A DNA stretch of 51,879 bases from Bacteroides sp. (lineage in GTDB: Bacteria > Bacteroidota > Bacteroidia > Bacteroidales > Bacteroidaceae). How positions within the stretch are numbered: position 1 is the first letter of the stretch; each line of letters starts with the position of its first letter. Of this stretch, positions 17,281 to 24,509 are shown piece after piece. The DNA is taken from the NCBI GenBank assembly GCA_017472925.1, contig JAFUNS010000020.1, positions 1-51,879 on the forward strand, in the 5' to 3' direction. The notes under the pieces were generated by a model. It was not told where the DNA came from and ran no database searches. It saw only the letters and a list, made by a program, of their open reading frames with translations. A program made the translations under genes and the position numbers.

Positions 17281-17817
17281 TTACACCAACTGGATGTAAT
17301 CGGGGTTTACCTCTACCCCTACTGCCAACAGATTAGGAAGCTCTACTAACAAGCGCTTGACCCGAGAACCACGGGTGGTTATCAGGGTACCTTCATAACC
17401 GTCCAGCGGACCACCGATGATGCGGATGGAACGGTTGTGCATCTGCGGAGTGATTTCTTCGGGCAGATAGTATTTGGGGGATTCGGAACTGCTCACCGCA
17501 TGAATGAAACGTTCCATATCGGTATCGGGAACGGTCATCGGACAACGGTAGGCATTGGGAACCCAACGATATTGCAAAGTGGGAAATTTCTCAACAATAG
17601 GGTCCAAGTTCAAGCGATTGTCGTGCACAAACAACAAATCCTGAATGCAAGGAACTTCCTTACGCACCCTCTTCCCTTTCTCTACTGTCAAACGCCACTT
17701 CATGGGTGTAAAGACCTGGAGATTCCTTTCGATAAGCAACTTGTAGGCCGGATGCTTGGCATTGGCCCGCTTGAGGTCGCGCATCACAAACCAACGAACT
17801 TGTTTTTCGCTGTCCAA
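17281..17817 (-). CDS. upxY: UpxY-type NusG-like transcription antiterminator
   Basis: A 178-residue NusG paralogue of the UpxY family, which load on RNA polymerase in the leader of their own capsule operon and prevent premature termination. The NGN domain covers about residues 7-110, beginning with the beta strand RWFVMRDLKRANAKHPAYK. A KOW-like domain follows around 132-165 (GGPLDGYEGTLITTRG). The start must lie before residue 8 to keep the first NGN strand, yet no in-frame ATG exists there; TTG at 17817 is the best candidate (ATT just upstream is another). It is the first gene of the locus, after the invertible promoter, which points the wrong way here. Confidence 0.88.
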   Translation of the reverse strand: MDSEKQVRWFVMRDLKRANAKHPAYKLLIERNLQVFTPMKWRLTVEKGKRVRKEVPCIQDLLFVHDNRLNLDPIVEKFPTLQYRWVPNAYRCPMTVPDTDMERFIHAVSSSESPKYYLPEEITPQMHNRSIRIIGGPLDGYEGTLITTRGSRVKRLLVELPNLLAVGVEVNPDYIQLV

Positions 17818-17980
17818 AATATGTGATATGTTTAAATAAAGGGTAATTTTATGAATCCTGCAAGATTGTAAAACTCTTTACGTATCAAGCAGTTACAAGC
17901 AACCGTGGCAGAAGTTCGGGGTAGTTCTACCCTCTTGTTCCTTTGTTTCATTTTCATCGAAAATTGAAGCCGGTTTTGGA
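17818..17980 (-). promoter_or_regulatory. upxY 5' leader with short hairpin
   Basis: 163 bp between the left inversion site and upxY. No minus-strand TAnnTTTG box is present, so upxY has no visible fixed promoter and depends on the invertible segment. A small hairpin (GGGTA, loop, TACCC; 17919-17932) lies about 100 nt upstream of the start codon. It lacks a U-tract, so it is more likely a pause or regulatory structure than an intrinsic terminator. In B. fragilis, UpxY proteins act in such leaders. Confidence 0.5.
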
Positions 17981-18003
17981 TTCATCTCTTCGTAAGAGAT
18001 GAA
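17981..18003 (+). repeat. Left inversion site (23-bp inverted repeat)
   Basis: The site has 10-bp arms TTCATCTCTT and AAGAGATGAA around a central CGT. It is identical, in inverted orientation, to 18257-18279; homology ends exactly at both edges. The arms are themselves palindromic, as for tyrosine recombinase core sites. Only the 3-bp centre gives the site a direction. Confidence 0.92.
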
Positions 18004-18079
18004 GCGATTTAATTAGTTGCTTGATTTTCAACCCTATTTTATCATAATTTCTAAAAATGTAATAAGAAATATCCCATCA

Positions 18080-18158
18080 TGTCATTCTGAACGAAGTGAA
18101 GAATCCGAATACATCCACGTTTTATGCAATCAGATCCTTCGCTTCACTCAGGATGACA
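18080..18158. repeat. Dispersed palindromic element, copy 1 (inside the invertible segment)
   Basis: Imperfect inverted repeat with outer ends TGTCATTCTGAACGAAG and CTTCACTCAGGATGACA, about 79 bp, without a gene. Related copies are at 22041-22122 (full length) and 47177-47203 (half element). It looks like a non-autonomous palindromic repeat; here it sits between the two inversion sites, so it flips with the promoter. Confidence 0.75.
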
Positions 18159-18256
18159 AAAGAGGGCTACAATACTTTCTTGCCGATTTTTTAAAACAAA
18201 TTATTCCATATTCTTATTTGGTATTCAAATGTTTTTTGTACTTTTGCAGAAAGTAA

Positions 18257-18279
18257 TTCATCTCTTACGAAGAGATGAA
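18257..18279 (-). repeat. Right inversion site (23-bp inverted repeat)
   Basis: Same arms as the left site with central ACG, i.e. the reverse complement of the left copy. It lies 10 bp downstream of the -7 box of the invertible promoter and 21 bp before the 3' end of the recombinase gene. The opposite centre in the two copies predicts inversion rather than deletion. Confidence 0.92.
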
Positions 18280-18300
18280 GCGTTTTCCCCCTATTTTTCC

Positions 18301-19221
18301 CTAAATGGATTTTATTATCTGTTGGTTGGCCTTATCGATGACGGAGGTATCCAGAGAGGCAAGATAGATACGGGTGGTGTATTCTGAATCATGCCCCATG
18401 GCCTCACTGATGGTAGCTATAGAAATGTTTTTACTCTTGGCAATGCTGGCCCACCCGTGACGGGCTACATAAGTGGTGAGTGGAATAGAAAGGCCCACCA
18501 GTTTTCCTATCTTTTTCAGTTTATTATTAATTAGGTGGGCATAGTTTACATACTGACGGCGCTCGTCTACCTCATTGGTACGGATAATGGGAAGCAAATA
18601 GGGAGTGCCGGAGGTATTGTATTTATCGATAATGGCTTGCATAGGCTTTTCCCATTTGATAATCAACAGTTGATTGGTTTTCCGGCGACGATAGGTCAAG
18701 ACACCATACTGAAGGTCTTTCTTTTTGAGGAAAGCCATATCGATAAAAGACATGCCCCGCGTATAGAACGAAAACATGAAGATATCACGCGCCAAGTCCA
18801 AATCCGGCCGATCGGTCAAATCCAAATCGCGTATCCTACGGACAATATCAACAGTGACTCCCCGTTTTACAGTACGGTCTATTCCTGTATAGACATGTTT
18901 GAAAGGATATTGTTGCACAGTCAATCCGTCTTCTACAGCCCGATTGTAAATGGCGCGGAGGTTGCGCAAATAGAAGGAAGAGGTGTTGGGACACACGCCG
19001 GTTGCTCTCAAATACATTTCGTATTCTACCATCAGCGCGGAATTTACTTCTTCTAAAGGGATGTCCCTTTCTTTCCGGAAACGGGTAAAACTGTTGAGTG
19101 TAATGGAGTATCTTTCTGCTGTTCGGTCCTTACCGATTTCTTTCATCTGACTGGTCAAATCACGCGAAAACGAAAGCAGACCCTGATCAGAATTCTTTTG
19201 ATTTTTTACGTTTGTTGCCAT
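18301..19221 (-). CDS. Tyrosine recombinase, probable invertase of the capsule promoter
   Basis: A 306-residue phage-integrase-type recombinase with an N-terminal SAM-like/core-binding domain (about 15-105) and a catalytic domain (about 120-300). Catalytic residues can be placed: Arg155 (YTRGMSFIDM), Lys181 (RRRKTNQ), Arg254 (TYVARHGWAS), His277 (MGHDSEYTT) and the nucleophile Tyr286 (TRIYLASL). The first box-II residue is Tyr251 instead of the common His, as is frequent in Bacteroides recombinases. The gene ends 21 bp from the right inversion site, which makes it the prime candidate for flipping the promoter. Transcription from the promoter in its present orientation would run antisense through it. 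Confidence 0.88.
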   Translation of the reverse strand: MATNVKNQKNSDQGLLSFSRDLTSQMKEIGKDRTAERYSITLNSFTRFRKERDIPLEEVNSALMVEYEMYLRATGVCPNTSSFYLRNLRAIYNRAVEDGLTVQQYPFKHVYTGIDRTVKRGVTVDIVRRIRDLDLTDRPDLDLARDIFMFSFYTRGMSFIDMAFLKKKDLQYGVLTYRRRKTNQLLIIKWEKPMQAIIDKYNTSGTPYLLPIIRTNEVDERRQYVNYAHLINNKLKKIGKLVGLSIPLTTYVARHGWASIAKSKNISIATISEAMGHDSEYTTRIYLASLDTSVIDKANQQIIKSI

Positions 19222-19254
19222 ATTTCTTTTTTAAATGGCAAAGTTAACGAAGGA

Positions 19255-20553
19255 CTAAAAAAGCTGTATCAGCAGCAGCCCCACTCCCAACGAAACGGCT
19301 GTGGTTACCAAGCCGGGCATCATAAACGAATGGTTAAGTACCCACTTGCCGATGCCTGTCGTTCCGGTACGGTCGAAGTTGATGGCGGCAACCACCGTAG
19401 GATAGTTGGGGATAAAGAAATAACCGTTTACAGCAGGGAACAAGGCGATGAGCATCATAGGCGATATGCCCAAGGCAATGCCCAACGGCAGGATGGCACG
19501 GACCGTAGCTGCCTGACTGAAAAGCAGAATGGACATGACAAACAGAGCCAAGCCGAACAACCAGGGCATCTGGGTGACAATGTCTTCGATGGAGGAAGTC
19601 AGTTCGGCTATGTTTCCCTTAATGAATGTATCGCCCATCCAGGCAATACCGAATATGGCAATCACGGCTTGCATACCGGCACTGAACACACTGCCTTGTG
19701 TGGCCTTCACTCCATCGGTACGGGTAAGAAGGAGAATAAGGGCTGCGGTGGAAAGCATCAGGATTTCGATAACATATGGCATATCGAGCGGCTTGCCGTC
19801 GAACGAAGGACGAAGTCCGGGAATGGAACCAAACAATACAATAAGCAAGGTGGCTGCTACAAAAAGGATGACCGACAAACGGGCATGAGCAAGGTGGTGT
19901 ACCTCCTTCAGTTGTACATGTTCTTCTTTCAAACTACCTTCTTTCAAACGTTTCAAGTATTCGGGATCGTCCATCAGTTCCTTACCCACCTTCATGGAGC
20001 AGAAAGCACCTACCAACACACCGATAAGGGTGGCAGGGATACATATCTTGAGTATATCGAACAACGTAATCTGAAAGCCACCCAACAGGCCGAGCATGGC
20101 TACTGTAGCCGCTGAAATGGGACTGGCTGTAATGGCTTGCTGGGAAGCGATGACAGCAATACCCAAAGGGCGCTCGGGACGAATCTTGGTTTCGGCTGCC
20201 ACCTCGGCAATAACGGGAAGTACCGAATAGGCTACATGACCGGTACCGGCCAAGAAAGTAAAGGTATAGGTTACCAAGGGGGCCAACAAGGTGACGTGTG
20301 AGGGATGTCGACGCAAGAGTCGTTCGGCCAGTTTGACCAAATAATCCAATCCACCAGCAGCCTGCATACACGAGGCTGCTGCAATGACAGCAGCTATCAT
20401 CAGCATGACATCAATGGGTGGTGCAGTGGGTTGAAGGCCAAAGACAAAGGTCAGCACGGCCAGGCCAATACCTCCCATTACGCCCAAGCCGATACCTCCC
20501 AAACGGGCACCGACGATAATGGCTACCAATACGAACAACAACTGTATCAACAT
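19255..20553 (-). CDS. dcuB: Anaerobic C4-dicarboxylate carrier (DcuA/DcuB family)
   Basis: A 432-residue inner-membrane protein with about ten to twelve hydrophobic segments and Dcu-family stretches such as TFLAGTGHVAYSVLPVIAE, IASQQAITASPISAATVAM and the late FFIPNYPTVVAAINFDRTGT. Dcu carriers exchange fumarate, aspartate or malate for succinate, in line with a succinate-producing anaerobe. I start at ATG 20553 (MLIQLLFVLV), which places the first membrane helix at the N-terminus; the longer frame begins inside the upstream ABC gene. It follows that gene by 11 bp, so the two are probably co-transcribed. Confidence 0.88.
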   Translation of the reverse strand: MLIQLLFVLVAIIVGARLGGIGLGVMGGIGLAVLTFVFGLQPTAPPIDVMLMIAAVIAAASCMQAAGGLDYLVKLAERLLRRHPSHVTLLAPLVTYTFTFLAGTGHVAYSVLPVIAEVAAETKIRPERPLGIAVIASQQAITASPISAATVAMLGLLGGFQITLFDILKICIPATLIGVLVGAFCSMKVGKELMDDPEYLKRLKEGSLKEEHVQLKEVHHLAHARLSVILFVAATLLIVLFGSIPGLRPSFDGKPLDMPYVIEILMLSTAALILLLTRTDGVKATQGSVFSAGMQAVIAIFGIAWMGDTFIKGNIAELTSSIEDIVTQMPWLFGLALFVMSILLFSQAATVRAILPLGIALGISPMMLIALFPAVNGYFFIPNYPTVVAAINFDRTGTTGIGKWVLNHSFMMPGLVTTAVSLGVGLLLIQLF

Positions 20554-20564
20554 ACGCTTTCTTA

Positions 20565-22016
20565 TTAATTTCGTTTCAAATAGATGGAATGGGTGATGCA
20601 ACGGGGCAATTCTTCCTGATAATGGGTCACCATAATCAGTGTCTTGTCCTTACGTTGACAGAAGGCTTCAATCACATCCTTCACCAAACGACGGTTCTGC
20701 ATGTCCAATCCGTGAAGGGGCTCATCGAGTATTAAAAGTTCAGGATCCTTCACAAAAGCACGGGCCAATAGTACCAGACGCTGTTCGCCACTGGAAAGCT
20801 TCAAGAAATCACGGTCCTTCAAATGGGCAATGCCAAAGATATCCATCCACCATTCACAAACACCCATCTGCTCAGGGTGCGGACGCTTGTACAGGCCTAC
20901 CGAATCATGCAATCCGCTGGCTACAATGTCAATAGCCGGCAAACTCTTGAGATAGGCACGATGCATTTCGGGACTGACATAGCCGATGTGTTTCTTGATT
21001 TCCCAAATGCTCTCACCAGTACCTCTCTTTCGTCCGAACAAGGAAATGTCGCAGGCATAACTCTGCGGATTGTCAGCACACACCAAGCTCAGCAAGGTCG
21101 ATTTACCGGAGCCATTGTCACCACTCAGCGCCCACTTTTCGCCGCACTTCACCGTCCAATCAAGTTCCTTCAAAATGGTACGTTCGCCATAACGGATACT
21201 CACCTGGTTCAACTTCACTACCTCGTCGGCTTGATAAAGGGCATCGCTGTAAGGCAAATCAAGGATGCGCTGTTCCTTTTCAACAGAAAGCACCCGCTCG
21301 GGGTCTGCTTCCCTACTCTGCAAATAGGACTCCAAAGACATTTTCTGACCACAAGTGATGTGATCTACAGGGATGACATGGGTGATGAACGGTGGAATAT
21401 CGTCGGTCTTCGAAAGTACCAATATCACTTGCAGATGAGTTACCTCAATGAGACGCTGCAGAAGCTGTTGCAACAAACTACGTGTCTTGGCATCGAGTCC
21501 GATGAACGGATTGTCCATTATCAGTACCCGAGGATTGCTCAACAAGGTTTTGGTAAGCTGGAATTTGCGAAGTTCACCACTGGAAAGCAATACGATATGC
21601 TTGGAAAGCATTTCTTCTATACCAAAGAGTTCATAAAGCGTCTCCTTCAGTTGGGGATTCTGAGCCTCGGGAAGCAATTCACCCACCACAGGTGTAACCT
21701 CCAAATCCTGGGAATTCCAACGCTGCTGGTAATAATAGTTACCGTCCGAATCGCCATACGAATCGCGGAAAGCCATGTATTTGATGTTGTCGCACACCAA
21801 AGGTGAGTCAGCCGGCGAAAAATCATACTTCACTTCATTCATCAACAACGGCCAGCGTCCGGTTATGATATCTACCAACAAACTCTTGCCACCGGCATTA
21901 GGGCCTACAATGGCAAGGTGCTCACCCTGGGCCATCACCAAATTGACCGGCTCCTTCATGCGGTATAGGGGGTGACGGGGTACTCCGTCCACTATTTCTA
22001 TTATCTTTCTTTCCAT
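20565..22016 (-). CDS. Tandem ABC ATPase (ModF/PhrA-like), no membrane domain
   Basis: A 483-residue protein with two ABC ATPase domains. The first Walker A is GPNAGGKS (38-45), with signature LSSGELRK and Walker B VLIMDNPFIGLD; the second is SGDNGSGKS (about 298-306), with LSSGEQR and LLILDEPLHGLD. The architecture matches ModF/PhrA-type proteins, soluble double ATPases of uncertain role sometimes annotated as molybdate-related or photorepair-associated. The linker lacks the signature of ABC-F translation factors. It is followed by the Dcu carrier gene. Confidence 0.75.
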   Translation of the reverse strand: MERKIIEIVDGVPRHPLYRMKEPVNLVMAQGEHLAIVGPNAGGKSLLVDIITGRWPLLMNEVKYDFSPADSPLVCDNIKYMAFRDSYGDSDGNYYYQQRWNSQDLEVTPVVGELLPEAQNPQLKETLYELFGIEEMLSKHIVLLSSGELRKFQLTKTLLSNPRVLIMDNPFIGLDAKTRSLLQQLLQRLIEVTHLQVILVLSKTDDIPPFITHVIPVDHITCGQKMSLESYLQSREADPERVLSVEKEQRILDLPYSDALYQADEVVKLNQVSIRYGERTILKELDWTVKCGEKWALSGDNGSGKSTLLSLVCADNPQSYACDISLFGRKRGTGESIWEIKKHIGYVSPEMHRAYLKSLPAIDIVASGLHDSVGLYKRPHPEQMGVCEWWMDIFGIAHLKDRDFLKLSSGEQRLVLLARAFVKDPELLILDEPLHGLDMQNRRLVKDVIEAFCQRKDKTLIMVTHYQEELPRCITHSIYLKRN

Positions 22017-22040
22017 TTATAATCTCATTATTCCTCTTCA

Positions 22041-22122
22041 TGTCATCCTGAGCTTCGCGAAGGATCTGTGTACATCACTTTATGTATTCAAATCCTTCAT
22101 CACTTCGTTCTTCAGGATGACA
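22041..22122. repeat. Dispersed palindromic element, copy 2
   Basis: 82-bp imperfect inverted repeat with ends TGTCATCCTGAGCTTCG and CTTCTTCAGGATGACA. It is of the same family as the copy in the capsule promoter segment. It lies in the 272-bp intergenic region between the divergent ABC ATPase and patatin genes. Confidence 0.8.
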
Positions 22123-22288
22123 CTAAGAACTTGCAAAGGTAGCAATAATCACTCAAACAAGAGACAACAATCAGAAAAAAGTGATTTTGACAATTCTTTC
22201 AGTTAAAACCGACACTGCCAACCGACAAGAATACTTGCGACAACGAAAAAAATAAACCATCTTTGCAACGAAAATGTTATGATGGCAT

Positions 22289-24505
22289 ATGAATAAAAGA
22301 ATCGTTTTAACCCTGATTACAACACTTATGCTATGCGCTACAAGCATGGCTGAAATTCGAACATCCCTTCCGCGAAAAAAAGTAGGATTAGTCTTGAGTG
22401 GCGGTGGAGCCAAAGGTATGGCTCACATCGGCGCTCTGAAAGTGATAGAAGAAGCGGGAATACCCATCGATTATGTAGTGGGAACCAGTATGGGGTCCAT
22501 CATCGGGGGACTGTATGCCATCGGTTATACACCACACCAAATGGACAGTCTGGTAAGGGTACAGGACTGGACTTACCTGCTAACCGACCGTACCCCTCGG
22601 AGCGACAAGAACATGGCCGAACGCGAAGCCGACGAAAAATACATCCTTTCCGTTCCATTCAGTCGGATATCCATCAAAGAAGTGACAGGTGGTGTCATCA
22701 AAGGACAGAACATCTCCAACCTATTCAATGAACTGACATTGGGTTATCATGATTCCATCGACTTCAACCGTCTGCCTATCCCCTATGCCTGTGTGGCCGA
22801 AGACATTGTAACCGGTAACGAGGTAGATTTCCATAGCGGCAAACTGACAACTGCCATGCGAGCCAGTATGGCTATCCCCGGTGTGTTTACTCCCGTACGT
22901 CTCGACAGCATGGTATTGGTAGATGGTGGCACCATCAACAATTATCCGGTGAATGTAGCACGGGAAATGGGAGCCGATATAATAATAGGTGTAGATGTAC
23001 AGAGCAACCTGAAATCGGCCGACCAGTTGGAAGGTATGGGCGACATACTGGGGCAGCTTGTCAACCTGATGGGACAAGACATGTACGAAAAGAACCTGAA
23101 GGAAACCAATACCCTTATCAAAGTGGATGTAGAAGGATATTCGGCCGCCAGTTTCAGCCGTGAAGCCATAGACACATTGATACGAAGAGGCGAAGAAGCC
23201 GCCATGCTACAGCTAAATGCGCTGAAAGCGTTGAAAAAAGAAATAGGGTTGCCCGAAAACTACCAACCCAAACGTAAAGCGGTATACACCCCCATCACCC
23301 GAATATATATACGGAACATTGATTTCGTGGGCATAGACGAAGAAGACGAACAATGGATCTTGAAGCGGTGCAAACTTAAGGAAAATGATTTTGACGACAT
23401 CAAACGCATAGAAGATGCAACCACCATCATCCGTGCAAACACCAGTTATTCAAGTGTGAACTACCAACTGGAAAAGGTGTCGGGAAACACCTACGACTTG
23501 CGCTATATCCTGAACAAGAAACAAGAAAACCGTATCAATATCGGTGCCCGGTATGATACGGAAGAAACGGTAAGCCTGCTTATCAATGCCACCACCAACT
23601 TTAATACACGGATGCCGTCGTATGCTTCCATCACCGCCCGCTTGGGAGAGCGTTTCGGTGGGAAGTTGGCTTATGGAGTGGAAGTCTCACCATTGGCTAC
23701 CTTGGGCTTGTCCTACCAATTCCGATACAATGACATCGACTTCTATCGAATGGGGCACCGTTCATTCAACTCCACGTTCCGATACCATGTGGCCGAATTG
23801 TCGTATGCCAACGTGTGGCTTCGGAATTTGCGCTTTAACATAGGGGTACGCTATGAGCTCTACGATTATGACAAATTCCTGTATCAAGAAGAGAACACCG
23901 TTTGGGAGAATGTAAAGGCAGAACATTTCTTCACTTATTTTGCCCATGTGCACTACGACACATACGACAAGGCTTATTTTCCTAAACGGGGTGTGAACTT
24001 CCGGGCGGGATATACGTTGTATACAGACAACTTTACCCAATACGATGACCATACACCTTTCTCGGCCGTTGCCGGAGCTTTTGAAGGGGTGGTTCCGGTA
24101 AGCAACCGGTTCTCCATTCTGCCATCTGTGTATGGACGTTTTCTGATAGGAAAGAACATTCCCTATTCCAAATGCAACACCATGGGAGGCGACATACTGG
24201 AGCAATACCTACCCTACCAGCTTCCGTTTGCCGGTACCATGAACGTACAACTCATGAATCATTCCTTGATTATTGGTGGATTGAAATTCCGCCAACGGAT
24301 GGGAAGCATCCATTATCTGACTTTAAGCGGTAGTTATGCACTGACCAGCCGCAAGCTGAGTGGATTGCTGAACGAACAGAATATGTTCGGGTGTGCCATA
24401 ACATACGGAGTGGATAGTATGTTCGGTCCGCTGGAGGCAACCTTGAACTATACTAACCACTCCGACAAAGTAGGTTTCTATATCAACTTAGGATATAAGT
24501 TCTGA
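22289..24505 (+). CDS. Patatin-like phospholipase with outer-membrane barrel (PlpD-like)
   Basis: A 738-residue protein. It has a signal peptide (cleavage after MLCATSMA, near residue 21), a patatin lipase domain at about 30-300, a POTRA-like segment (about 310-400), and a C-terminal BamA/surface-antigen beta-barrel ending in aromatic Phe. The oxyanion hole is GGGAKG (38-43), the nucleophile elbow GTSMG (65-69, Ser67), and the dyad aspartate is in VDGGTINNYP near 210. This is the layout of type Vd/PlpD-like proteins, which anchor a lipase at the outer membrane. It is divergent from the ABC gene and ends 4 bp before the convergent pullulanase gene. Confidence 0.88.
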   Translation: MNKRIVLTLITTLMLCATSMAEIRTSLPRKKVGLVLSGGGAKGMAHIGALKVIEEAGIPIDYVVGTSMGSIIGGLYAIGYTPHQMDSLVRVQDWTYLLTDRTPRSDKNMAEREADEKYILSVPFSRISIKEVTGGVIKGQNISNLFNELTLGYHDSIDFNRLPIPYACVAEDIVTGNEVDFHSGKLTTAMRASMAIPGVFTPVRLDSMVLVDGGTINNYPVNVAREMGADIIIGVDVQSNLKSADQLEGMGDILGQLVNLMGQDMYEKNLKETNTLIKVDVEGYSAASFSREAIDTLIRRGEEAAMLQLNALKALKKEIGLPENYQPKRKAVYTPITRIYIRNIDFVGIDEEDEQWILKRCKLKENDFDDIKRIEDATTIIRANTSYSSVNYQLEKVSGNTYDLRYILNKKQENRINIGARYDTEETVSLLINATTNFNTRMPSYASITARLGERFGGKLAYGVEVSPLATLGLSYQFRYNDIDFYRMGHRSFNSTFRYHVAELSYANVWLRNLRFNIGVRYELYDYDKFLYQEENTVWENVKAEHFFTYFAHVHYDTYDKAYFPKRGVNFRAGYTLYTDNFTQYDDHTPFSAVAGAFEGVVPVSNRFSILPSVYGRFLIGKNIPYSKCNTMGGDILEQYLPYQLPFAGTMNVQLMNHSLIIGGLKFRQRMGSIHYLTLSGSYALTSRKLSGLLNEQNMFGCAITYGVDSMFGPLEATLNYTNHSDKVGFYINLGYKF

Positions 24506-24509
24506 TTGA

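Larger units (their letters stand above)
17981..18279. promoter_or_regulatory. Invertible promoter segment, in OFF orientation
   Basis: A 253-bp segment (18004-18256) is bounded by perfect 23-bp inverted repeats. Inside, a Bacteroides-type promoter reads on the plus strand: TTTG at 18217-18220, 18-bp spacer, TACTTTTG at 18239-18246. It points away from upxY, towards the 3' end of the recombinase gene. Inversion would place the -7 box next to the left site, driving upxY with a leader of about 170 nt. The segment also contains a dispersed palindromic element (18080-18158). The architecture matches phase-variable capsule promoters of Bacteroides, although the repeat sequence differs from the Mpi sites of B. 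fragilis as I recall them. Confidence 0.9.

Noticed and set aside
17919-17932. Intrinsic terminator in the upxY leader
   Set aside because: The stem is only 5 bp and has no T-run; it is kept only as a possible pause or regulatory hairpin.
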